Assembly: GCF_000447795.1 (NCBI RefSeq)
Contig: NZ_AUNI01000020.1
Coordinates: 186,001 to 250,000 of the forward strand
Origin: Bacteriovorax sp. Seq25_V
GTDB taxonomy: Bacteria > Bdellovibrionota > Bacteriovoracia > Bacteriovoracales > Bacteriovoracaceae
Reading direction: 5' to 3'
DNA: 64,000 nt
The position numbers and the translations under genes were made by a program. Shown one piece after another: positions 26,164 through 33,607 of this stretch (position 1 is the stretch's first letter; each line of letters begins with the position of its first letter). Below the pieces are notes generated by a model. The model ran no database searches, was not told where the DNA came from, and saw nothing but the letters and a program-made list of their open reading frames with translations.

Positions 26164-27735
26164 GTGAGGCCATACCTTCTACTTATATTCACTGCAGTTA
26201 TCTTAGCTTTCTACTCGGGAAAGTATATTTTAAAGTTCCAAGGACCTGGTTCAGCATCGAGTTCAGACTTGGTTGAAATTACTAAAACTAAGCTTGAGTT
26301 TCAAAAAAGTGTAACTCCTTATGCGATCGTTAACTTCTCATCACTTTATTATAATGATGACCAACTTGATCTCTTAAATCCTGCATTGGTAATTGATAAT
26401 CAGAACGAGGATGTTCTGACTTCCACTAAGAATTGTTCGACAGTAAAACAACTTAGAACATATATGGAAGTTTCAAAAGAAAATGTATGGGAACAATTTC
26501 GCTGTCAAAATATTAAGGATCTTCCATTTTGGTTTTTTAAACGTGCTCCGTTTATGCATCCAAGCGGGAGTAGTTATGCTTATCTATATTTTCGTCATAA
26601 ACGGCTTAGTGGAAATAATATTAAATGGGATGAACTTAAAGAGCTTTTAAGTTTTTTCCATCTTAAGGAACTCGCGACTGTTCAAAGAGAAGTAGGTCCT
26701 CTTGGTGGAATTTATGGAATTCTTGCTGGGCTTGATGAGCAATCAATTTATAACCTAATCAATAGGGAAGGTACGATCCTAACGAAGGAGTTCTTACTTG
26801 CGAGAATTAACTACCCTCGAGCTCTAAATATTCTCGAATATCGTTTCTATCTTAGAGATGATTTGAACAACTTTTTAGAAACGACACCTTTTCAAGCTTC
26901 TAAGGCCTACCATGGTAAGACATGCTTGTATGTCGATGGACCGATTTGCTGGCGATATAATGTAAAACACCTTTTCCAAATGATAAGTTTCTCTACTGTC
27001 TTTTCATTTGTAGGAATTGTTGTAATTTTATTTTTAATTCTGTGGCTTCTTTTTTCTAAGATACGACAGGATAAGAATGAAGAGAATAGAAGAAAAATGG
27101 CCCTGCAGGTTCTTACCCATGAGTTTAGAACACCTGTCGCAAGTCTCATTCTTATTTTTGAAAAGCTTAATCGCAAGATGAATGAGTATAATGAAGAAAC
27201 ACAGGAAGATCTCCTGAGGCTTTCAGCAGAAATATATCGTCTTCAAAGACTTACAGAGAAGAGTAAGCATTACCTTCAGGGGCAGGGGGTTGATGGTCTT
27301 GTAAACTTTAATTTCGAAGTTTGTGACTATGTTGAAGATGTTATTTACGACGTTATTGCACCGATTGAAATGAATTATGACAAGAGAGTAAATACATCTT
27401 TTAAGAAAGTTCCTAAAGAGGCTTGTCTTGATTTATACTGGTTTCAAATTATTATAAAAAATCTTGTCGAAAACGCCTTTGCTCATGGGCAAGGTGAAGT
27501 ATCTCTTTCTGTCGATACAATCAAAGATACAATCCAAATTGTTGTATCTGATGAAGGCGAGTCAAGTAGAACTTTAGATGAATTAACGAAAGAATTTATT
27601 AAAGGAAATAAGAGCCAGGGAAGTGGGCTCGGCTTAAGTATTGTAAGTAAAGTTATTAAAGAATGGGGCGGTACTTTGAAGCTCATTCAAAAACCTACGA
27701 CATTTACTTTGGTATTACCGCTAAAAAAGAAGTGA
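26164..27735 (+). CDS. Membrane sensor histidine kinase
   Basis: 523 residues. Start GTG, with AGGA upstream. A first membrane helix (LLLIFTAVILAFYSGKYIL) and a second at about residues 277-298 bound a periplasmic sensor region of about 250 residues of no family I recognise. The HisKA motif is VLTHEFRTPVASL with H319 as phosphoacceptor. The ATPase has N-box IIIKNLVENAFAHG, a weak G1 box VSDEGESS and G2 GSGLGLSIVSKVI. It pairs with the response regulator eight bases downstream. Confidence 0.92.
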   Translation: MRPYLLLIFTAVILAFYSGKYILKFQGPGSASSSDLVEITKTKLEFQKSVTPYAIVNFSSLYYNDDQLDLLNPALVIDNQNEDVLTSTKNCSTVKQLRTYMEVSKENVWEQFRCQNIKDLPFWFFKRAPFMHPSGSSYAYLYFRHKRLSGNNIKWDELKELLSFFHLKELATVQREVGPLGGIYGILAGLDEQSIYNLINREGTILTKEFLLARINYPRALNILEYRFYLRDDLNNFLETTPFQASKAYHGKTCLYVDGPICWRYNVKHLFQMISFSTVFSFVGIVVILFLILWLLFSKIRQDKNEENRRKMALQVLTHEFRTPVASLILIFEKLNRKMNEYNEETQEDLLRLSAEIYRLQRLTEKSKHYLQGQGVDGLVNFNFEVCDYVEDVIYDVIAPIEMNYDKRVNTSFKKVPKEACLDLYWFQIIIKNLVENAFAHGQGEVSLSVDTIKDTIQIVVSDEGESSRTLDELTKEFIKGNKSQGSGLGLSIVSKVIKEWGGTLKLIQKPTTFTLVLPLKKK

Positions 27736-27742
27736 GGGGACG

Positions 27743-28417
27743 ATGGAGAAAATTCTACTAGTTGAAGATGATCAAGGTTTAGGAAAAAGTATTCAAGAGT
27801 TTTTGAAGATGGAAGGCTTCGATGTTACTTGGGTAACTTCTCTCGCTGAAGCATTTGCTACAGATGTAAAAAATTATAATCTTGTTGTTCAGGATTGGAT
27901 GCTTCCAGATGGGCAGGGAATTGATTATTTAAAAAAGCTTAGAAATGACGCTGTTCAGATTCCAGTGATTATGTTGACCGCAAAAACTGATCTTATTGAT
28001 AAAGTTATAGGCCTTGAAAGCGGTGCTAACGATTATATTACAAAACCATTCGAACCAAGAGAGCTTCTTGCTCGTGTTCGTGTTCAAATGCGCCAAAAAG
28101 CAACAGAATTATCTCATAAGAGCGTCGTCAAAGGTATTGTTGAGCTTGGTAACTTAAAGCTAGACCTTGATACAAGAGAAGTGTTTTGGAGTGGAGCTGC
28201 GGTGGAGCTTACGAAAATGGAATTCGATTTTTTAAAGTTACTTGTCGATAATCCAAATCGAGCACTATCTCGTGATGAAATTCTCAATAAGGTTTGGGGA
28301 TATGAAAGTTATCCATCAACGAGAACAGTTGATACTCATGTTCTACAGCTGCGTCAGAAGCTTGATGATGCTTTAATTGAAACTGTTCGTGGAATTGGTT
28401 ATAAACTTAAGGTTTAA
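27743..28417 (+). CDS. OmpR-family response regulator
   Basis: 224 residues. Receiver domain with acidic pocket VEDD, phosphoacceptor D51 (VVQDWMLPDG), Thr in VIMLTAKTD and Lys in YITKPFEPRELLARV. Residues about 130-224 form the winged-helix domain (LTKMEFDFLKLL, RALSRDEIL, RTVDTHVLQLRQKL, ETVRGIGYKL). Typically binds two or more direct repeats with an 11-bp period. Just such a repeat follows at 28418-28445, upstream of the next gene. GGGGACG is the ribosome binding site. Confidence 0.94.
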   Translation: MEKILLVEDDQGLGKSIQEFLKMEGFDVTWVTSLAEAFATDVKNYNLVVQDWMLPDGQGIDYLKKLRNDAVQIPVIMLTAKTDLIDKVIGLESGANDYITKPFEPRELLARVRVQMRQKATELSHKSVVKGIVELGNLKLDLDTREVFWSGAAVELTKMEFDFLKLLVDNPNRALSRDEILNKVWGYESYPSTRTVDTHVLQLRQKLDDALIETVRGIGYKLKV

Positions 28418-28463
28418 TTGACAAAGATTTGACAGAGAGTTCACACCTCTAAGTATTTAGTAT
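28418..28463 (+). promoter_or_regulatory. Triple 11-bp direct repeat, likely binding site of the response regulator
   Basis: TTGACA at 28418, TTGACA at 28429 and TTCACA at 28440 are spaced exactly 11 bp apart, the period of OmpR/PhoB-type sites. A candidate -10 element TAGTAT lies at 28458-28463, about 12 bp after the last repeat, as expected for activation with the protein replacing a -35 contact. The gene start is at 28517. Confidence 0.55.
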
Positions 28464-28516
28464 GCCATACTAATCTTCGATGAGTTAGGTAATAGAAACC
28501 TTCTTTGGAGATTAGT

Positions 28517-29305
28517 ATGAGTTTAAAATTGATTAAGTTAAGTCCACTTATTGCCCTGATGGCATTCACATCATGTACATCAGATACAAATTTCAAAAGT
28601 AATCTAGAAAAAACACTTTCTGAAAACCCTGAGATAATTACTGATCTAATCAAAAAAAATCCAGAGAAGTTTCTAAGCGCATTCCAAGATATGGCCAAGG
28701 ATGCACGTCGAAATGCTGAAAAAAATAGAGCTGAACAGGAAACTCAAGAAATTGAAACTTATCTTAAAAAACCAATGAAGTTTGAAGTCAGAAAAGATGA
28801 GTTGATTCGTGGAACAAAAGACGCTCCGATAACTATCGTAGAGTATTCAGATTTTCAATGTCCTTTCTGCGCAAAAGGTGCAGAAATAGTTGATGAAATT
28901 TTGAAAAAATACGACGGAAAGGTCGCGTTTATTTATAAGCATCTTCCAATTGATTCTATCCATCCTACTGCAAGACTTGCTTCTAAATACTATGAAGCAG
29001 TAAGAATTTTAGATGGGCAAAAAGCATTTAAGTTTCATGATATTTTATTACAAAATCAACAGAAGATTAGATTAGGTGAAAAGTATCTTGAGTCTGTTGT
29101 TAAAGAGTTAGGATTAAATCTTTCGAAAGTTAAGAAACTTGTAAAAAGTGAAGAAGTTTCAAAAAGAATTGAAGCCGATGAAAAAGAAGCCGCAACGCTT
29201 GGATTTAGCGGAACTCCAGGATTTCTAGTCAATGGAATTCCTGTTAGAGGAGCTTATCCTGTTGAGCACTTCGATAAAATAATATCAAAAATTTTAAAAT
29301 TATAG
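28517..29305 (+). CDS. DsbA-like thiol-disulfide oxidoreductase lipoprotein
   Basis: I choose the ATG at 28517, with GGAG seven bases upstream, over the in-frame ATG at 28505. The lipobox is MAFTSC, so the protein is membrane-tethered in the periplasm. Residues about 90-262 are a DsbA/thioredoxin fold: YSDFQCPFCAKG (C115, C118, CPFC active site), a helical insertion, and the cis-Pro loop GFSGTPGFLVNG. The fold is close to DsbA-like proteins that act on secreted substrates. The long N-terminal part (EIITDLIKKNPEKFLSAF) is helical. It likely responds to the two-component system encoded upstream. Confidence 0.88.
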   Translation: MSLKLIKLSPLIALMAFTSCTSDTNFKSNLEKTLSENPEIITDLIKKNPEKFLSAFQDMAKDARRNAEKNRAEQETQEIETYLKKPMKFEVRKDELIRGTKDAPITIVEYSDFQCPFCAKGAEIVDEILKKYDGKVAFIYKHLPIDSIHPTARLASKYYEAVRILDGQKAFKFHDILLQNQQKIRLGEKYLESVVKELGLNLSKVKKLVKSEEVSKRIEADEKEAATLGFSGTPGFLVNGIPVRGAYPVEHFDKIISKILKL

Positions 29306-29308
29306 GTT

Positions 29309-29332
29309 CTGAAGGATATTGATATCCTTCAG
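29309..29332 (+). other. Perfect 10-bp stem-loop
   Basis: CTGAAGGATA, loop TTGA, TATCCTTCAG. It lies between the dsbA-like stop and the true terminator hairpin, has no adjacent T tract, and may stabilise the mRNA end. Confidence 0.6.
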
Positions 29333-29351
29333 GTTTATGTTGTCTCTTCCT

Positions 29352-29382
29352 GGGCCAGACGCAAGTCTGGCCCTCCCTTTTT
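29352..29382 (+). terminator. Rho-independent terminator after the DsbA-like gene
   Basis: GGGCCAGAC, loop GCAA, GTCTGGCCC then TCCCTTTTT. The hairpin is strong and the T tract is on the plus strand only, so for the convergent sugar-kinase operon it may act poorly. Confidence 0.85.
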
Positions 29383-30353
29383 CATTTTGTATAAGGTAGG
29401 TAAGCCGCCCCGATAACGCCAGCAAAGTTCTTTGTTCCTGCGATATCAATTGAGCATTTGTAAGACGGGTTAAACTCTTTAATAAGTCTCGCATATTCAG
29501 CTTTCAGATTCTTTAGAAATAAATCTTTGATTTTGATTAAACCACCTGAAATATATATTCCTTCGAGATTAAAGCCGATTGATAAATTGAAGCAAAGCAT
29601 TGCAAGAGCAGCCGACATATCATCAAAAAGGTCTTCGTGTTTATTTCCATTTTGCTTATGTGCAAGGACGAGTTCTTCCACAGAGTTATAGTTAAATCCT
29701 TGTGCCATTGATCTTTTAATTAGTCCGGTTCCTGAAGCTATTCCCTCGACAGTCATAAGTGAGTAATTGTCTTTTGTGTCTCTTAGGCGCTTTATATCTA
29801 CTAGCATATGTCCGAATTCTGATCCCATTCCATTGGTTTGGCAGGGACGATCATTTAGGATTATCCCTGTTCCGATTCCTGTTCCAACAGTAATCACAGC
29901 ATAGCTTTTCTTATCCTTTGCTAAGCCGTGCCAACCTTCTGCATATGCTGATGCGATAGCATCATTTTGAAACACAATTGGTGTTTTAAATCCGGCCTCG
30001 GCAAGAGAATCTTTTAAGAGCTCCCTAATTGCTACTGTTTTCCACCCTTTGAAATTTACTGGATTTATAAGGGAGCCAGTTTCAACATTTAGTGGACCAG
30101 CACTTGCAAGACCTATCCCTTTAAAGTTTTTCCCATTGCACTCTTTGGGGAATCTTTTTTTGATATCAATAGCAATATCAGTCATAAGAGCGATAAGTCT
30201 TTTTTGAGAAACCTTTGGGCTTTTATCTTGCTTGATATCTGTTGGTACTTTTATATATTCGATTATTGTGCCATTACCATCAATTAGTCCTGCCGCTAGT
30301 TTTGTTCCACCTAGGTCAATTCCGATAGTATATGATTTCTTTGAACTACTCAT
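29382..30353 (-). CDS. ROK-family sugar kinase (probable glucokinase), zinc motif missing
   Basis: 323 residues. Phosphate-binding DLGGTKLAAGLID at the N-terminus and VGTGIGTGIIL near the middle are typical of ROK kinases; FQNDAIASAYAEG carries the catalytic Asp. The family's zinc-binding CxCGxxGC motif, expected after EFGHMLVD, is absent: this part reads KRLRDTKDNYSLMTV, with no cysteine. The protein is last in the glucan operon and would phosphorylate glucose from amylase and MalQ. Start overlaps the amylase stop by one base. Confidence 0.88.
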   Translation of the reverse strand: MSSSKKSYTIGIDLGGTKLAAGLIDGNGTIIEYIKVPTDIKQDKSPKVSQKRLIALMTDIAIDIKKRFPKECNGKNFKGIGLASAGPLNVETGSLINPVNFKGWKTVAIRELLKDSLAEAGFKTPIVFQNDAIASAYAEGWHGLAKDKKSYAVITVGTGIGTGIILNDRPCQTNGMGSEFGHMLVDIKRLRDTKDNYSLMTVEGIASGTGLIKRSMAQGFNYNSVEELVLAHKQNGNKHEDLFDDMSAALAMLCFNLSIGFNLEGIYISGGLIKIKDLFLKNLKAEYARLIKEFNPSYKCSIDIAGTKNFAGVIGAAYLPYTK

Positions 30354-31747
30354 TATTCTGCTCTCTCTAAAACAACTGCTGTCTTACTTTTAATTTTAAG
30401 TGCTACTTTTTTACTGTCATCAATAACGTATTTTGTTGCACAAGATACATCTAGAATGTTGCAATAACTTCCGGCCGGAAGGGAAGTTTGAAACTGCATC
30501 TGAAGATCTTTGGCAGAATTGTTGAGTACAACAAAACCTTTTGTTCCTCTTCCGAATGCAAGAATGTCTTTTCCATTTGTCCACCAGTTACTAACATAGA
30601 AAGAGTCAGATGTTCTATTTCTAAATCCAACCAGTGGATTGATATAACTTCTTTTATGCTCACAAATAAAAGGTGCCTGACATTCACGTTTTTCATTAAA
30701 TACAGTTCTTGTCTGTCTTAATTCATCTAAAGGAGGTCCCTCGTCAAAAGTGTTGAATTTGTAACCAGTGTAAAGTTTTGGATAACCATACGGATAAGTC
30801 AGCATAAAAATTTGTGCTATATCAAACTCTTTCTGCTCATAATTCGCACTAAGTAGCTCATTGCGATCTTTATGCCTTTGTAGGTCGTGATTATCTACCA
30901 TGACAACTGCATCCATAGATGAAGGAAGAGAGTTTATCTTATTTTGTAATGAACCAAGGTCAAAGTTTTTAAAAGCATTTCCGATTATATATGGATATGA
31001 GTAGGCGAGAACATCCCCATTTTTAATGTAATCTGAAACTTTGAATGGATCATTTCCAGTGTTTACAACTTCCTGGTAAATATAAACTTTTTTCTTGAGC
31101 TTTCTAACAATCATCCCAATCTCTTCGGCCTTGATGTGTTTGGCCGCATCGATTCTAAAACCTTTTACACCGAGCGAGATTAATTTATTGAGATAGCTAG
31201 CAAGTTTATCTTGAACTGTAGGAGAGCCTGTATTGAGGTCTGCTAAGTTTAATAGCTCACAATTTTGTAGCTCATAGAGGTCGTTGAAGTTTAAGATGTC
31301 ATCATTGTCATTTTTACCACAGTGATGGAAATCTTTGTATTCATAGATACCTTCATAGTTGTAATGATCAAACTTAGTGCCATTATAACCAGTGCCTGAC
31401 AGCATCCCTGTCATGTGATTTAGAATAACATCAGCATAAATATCAACCCCATGCTCCTGGCAGGTCTTTATCATTTCTACAAATTCAGCTTCTGTTCCAG
31501 ATCGTGATGTTAAGTCATAGCTTACAACTTGGTATCGTTCCCACCATGGATTCTTTGGCCAGTTGAGGTGTTCATGTGGTGGTGAAATTTGAACTGCTGA
31601 AAACCCATTTGGGCCAAGGTTCTCTCGGCATTCGGTTTCTATATCTGACCACTTCCATTCAAATAATTGAACCATTACAGTGCGTGGAACTGTTTTGATT
31701 GCAAAAACATTAACTGTGAGAAGTAGGAGGGTAAGAAACTTAGTCAT
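30353..31747 (-). CDS. Secreted alpha-amylase (GH13)
   Basis: 464 residues with signal peptide MTKFLTLLLLTVNVFA. GH13 region I is DVILNHMTG, region II GFRIDAAKH (nucleophile Asp), region III has the acid Glu in YIYQEVV, and region IV is VDNHDLQRH. RTVMVQLFEWKWSDI and ISPPHEHLN resemble the animal/actinobacterial alpha-amylase group rather than the Bacillus type. It hydrolyses internal alpha-1,4 bonds of starch or glycogen in periplasm or medium. It overlaps the malK gene by 8 bp; AAGGA inside that gene is the ribosome binding site. Confidence 0.93.
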   Translation of the reverse strand: MTKFLTLLLLTVNVFAIKTVPRTVMVQLFEWKWSDIETECRENLGPNGFSAVQISPPHEHLNWPKNPWWERYQVVSYDLTSRSGTEAEFVEMIKTCQEHGVDIYADVILNHMTGMLSGTGYNGTKFDHYNYEGIYEYKDFHHCGKNDNDDILNFNDLYELQNCELLNLADLNTGSPTVQDKLASYLNKLISLGVKGFRIDAAKHIKAEEIGMIVRKLKKKVYIYQEVVNTGNDPFKVSDYIKNGDVLAYSYPYIIGNAFKNFDLGSLQNKINSLPSSMDAVVMVDNHDLQRHKDRNELLSANYEQKEFDIAQIFMLTYPYGYPKLYTGYKFNTFDEGPPLDELRQTRTVFNEKRECQAPFICEHKRSYINPLVGFRNRTSDSFYVSNWWTNGKDILAFGRGTKGFVVLNNSAKDLQMQFQTSLPAGSYCNILDVSCATKYVIDDSKKVALKIKSKTAVVLERAE

Positions 31748-32786
31748 TTACTATCCTTTGTCCTGACTTATCAAAGAAAATGATATTTTTAAAATTTAAT
31801 GTGAATTTTATTTTTTGACCAATTTTATAATTTGCAGTTCCTGTGATTAATCTAATTTGTACATCTTGATAATCAATATACAGTAGCAGAGTCGAACCTA
31901 AGTTTTCAATAAAGCGGATCGTTGCTTCTGATCCATTATCATCAATACTAATATCTTCTGGTCTTATTCCTATCGTTGAAATTTTGTCCGTGTAAGCTCC
32001 CATAGGAAAGCTAAACTTCGTGTTTTTCGCATTAAAAATATTATCACTAAAGTGGCCTTCGATTAGATTGATTTCTGGACTTCCAATAAAGCGCGCAACA
32101 AACTCACTTTTTGGAGAGCGGTAAATTTCACTAGGTGTATCAATTTGAATGATATTACCTTTGTTCAATATTGCAATTCTATCACCCATTGTCATTGCTT
32201 CAGTTTGATCGTGTGTTACATAGACAATGGTACTTTTGTATATTTCATGAATCTTTTTGATTTCGATTCTCATTTGTTGTCTTAAATGAGCATCAAGGTT
32301 TGAAAGTGGTTCATCAAATAGAATAATCGGTGATCTCTTTGCGAGAGCACGGCCAAGCGAGACTCTTTGTCTTTGACCACCAGAGAGTTCTTTTGGCTTA
32401 CGATCCAGTAACTCATTTATTTGTAGAAGACTTGCAATTTCTTTAATTCTCTCATCGATTTCTGATTTTGGTTTTGATTTGATTTTTAAAGAGAAGGCCA
32501 TGTTTTCATAAACTGTCATATGGGGATAAAGGGCATAGTTTTGGAAAACCATAGCAATATCTCTGTCTGCGACAGGAGTCTTCGTTACATTTTTTTCATC
32601 AATGATGATATCACCAGAAGTCGGCATATCAAGACCCGCTATTGATCTTAGTAATGTTGATTTTCCACAGCCAGATGGTCCAACCAGAACAAGAAATTCA
32701 CCAGCGTTAATATTTAATGAAATACCATTTAAAACGTTGTGCTTGTCATAAGATTTAACAATATTTTTTAATTCTAAATTTTTCAT
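31740..32786 (-). CDS. malK: Maltodextrin ABC transporter ATP-binding protein (MalK/MsmX type)
   Basis: 348 residues. Walker A GPSGCGKST, Q-loop MVFQNYALYPHM, signature LSGGQRQRVSLGRAL, Walker B IILFDEPLSNLDA, H-loop VTHDQTEAM. A C-terminal TOBE/OB regulatory domain (from about residue 240) includes TIGIRPEDI. It energises the import of maltodextrin with the fused MalEF and MalG. The name rests on context; MsmX/UgpC-like ATPases share the same motifs. Confidence 0.9.
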   Translation of the reverse strand: MKNLELKNIVKSYDKHNVLNGISLNINAGEFLVLVGPSGCGKSTLLRSIAGLDMPTSGDIIIDEKNVTKTPVADRDIAMVFQNYALYPHMTVYENMAFSLKIKSKPKSEIDERIKEIASLLQINELLDRKPKELSGGQRQRVSLGRALAKRSPIILFDEPLSNLDAHLRQQMRIEIKKIHEIYKSTIVYVTHDQTEAMTMGDRIAILNKGNIIQIDTPSEIYRSPKSEFVARFIGSPEINLIEGHFSDNIFNAKNTKFSFPMGAYTDKISTIGIRPEDISIDDNGSEATIRFIENLGSTLLLYIDYQDVQIRLITGTANYKIGQKIKFTLNFKNIIFFDKSGQRIVND

Positions 32787-32788
32787 TT

Positions 32789-33607
32789 TTAACCTTTTAC
32801 GCTTCCGACAGTAAGTCCGGATACTAAGAATTTGGAAATAATAATAAATAAAACCACAACTGGAATACTAACGATTAATGCTCCTGCAGCATATAAACCC
32901 CATTGTGTTGAAAGAGATGATTGAAATGATTTGAGGCCCAATGGTAATGTGTAAAGCGCCGGGTCTTGTAACGTGATGGCAGCAACAAGATATTCACTCC
33001 AACTACTCATAAAACTAAATAGGCCAGTGATAACTAGGGCCGGTAGCGACATTGGAAGAATGATTTTGTAGAATGTTTGAAAGTTGGAACAGCCATCAAC
33101 CTTCGCGGCCTCTTCAAGTTCTTTCGGGATTGTGTCGAAGTAGCCCTTCATCTGCCAAATACAGAAAGGGAGGGCCGTTGAAGAATAGATGATCACAAGT
33201 CCTAGGAAGTTATTAATAAGATGAAGCTTTGAAAGAATAATAAAAAATGGCAGCATCAGCATTGTTGCTGGAAACATTTGTGTTGTTAAGATAGAGAAAA
33301 GTAAAAATTGTTTCCCTTTAAATTTATGTCTTGATAGTGAGTAACCGGAAGTCGCCGCTAAAGTTACTCCAAGCAGTGTTACAACAAAGCTAACTAGTAG
33401 TGAGTTGTACAGCCACGTCAAAAACGCTGTCTCTGTGAAAAGCTTCACATAATTGTCGAAGTTTGATGTCGAAGAAATGATTTTTAATGTTTTTGCGCCA
33501 AAAGCATTATCCCCACGTAGCGAAACGGAAAGTACGTATAGTACTGGAACAATTGAGAATAAACATCCGAGTAGAATAACAATATATGATGTAATTTTTT
33601 TAACCAT
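32789..33607 (-). CDS. malG: Maltodextrin ABC transporter permease (MalG type)
   Basis: 272 residues, six predicted membrane helices. The EAA loop is LEEAAKVDGCSNFQTFYKIILPMSLP. SGYSLSRHKFKGKQ and MLPFFIILSKLHLINN match carbohydrate uptake 1 family MalG proteins. The start overlaps the fused malEF gene stop (TAATG), so translation is coupled. It forms the channel with the MalF part of the fusion. Confidence 0.92.
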   Translation of the reverse strand: MVKKITSYIVILLGCLFSIVPVLYVLSVSLRGDNAFGAKTLKIISSTSNFDNYVKLFTETAFLTWLYNSLLVSFVVTLLGVTLAATSGYSLSRHKFKGKQFLLFSILTTQMFPATMLMLPFFIILSKLHLINNFLGLVIIYSSTALPFCIWQMKGYFDTIPKELEEAAKVDGCSNFQTFYKIILPMSLPALVITGLFSFMSSWSEYLVAAITLQDPALYTLPLGLKSFQSSLSTQWGLYAAGALIVSIPVVVLFIIISKFLVSGLTVGSVKG

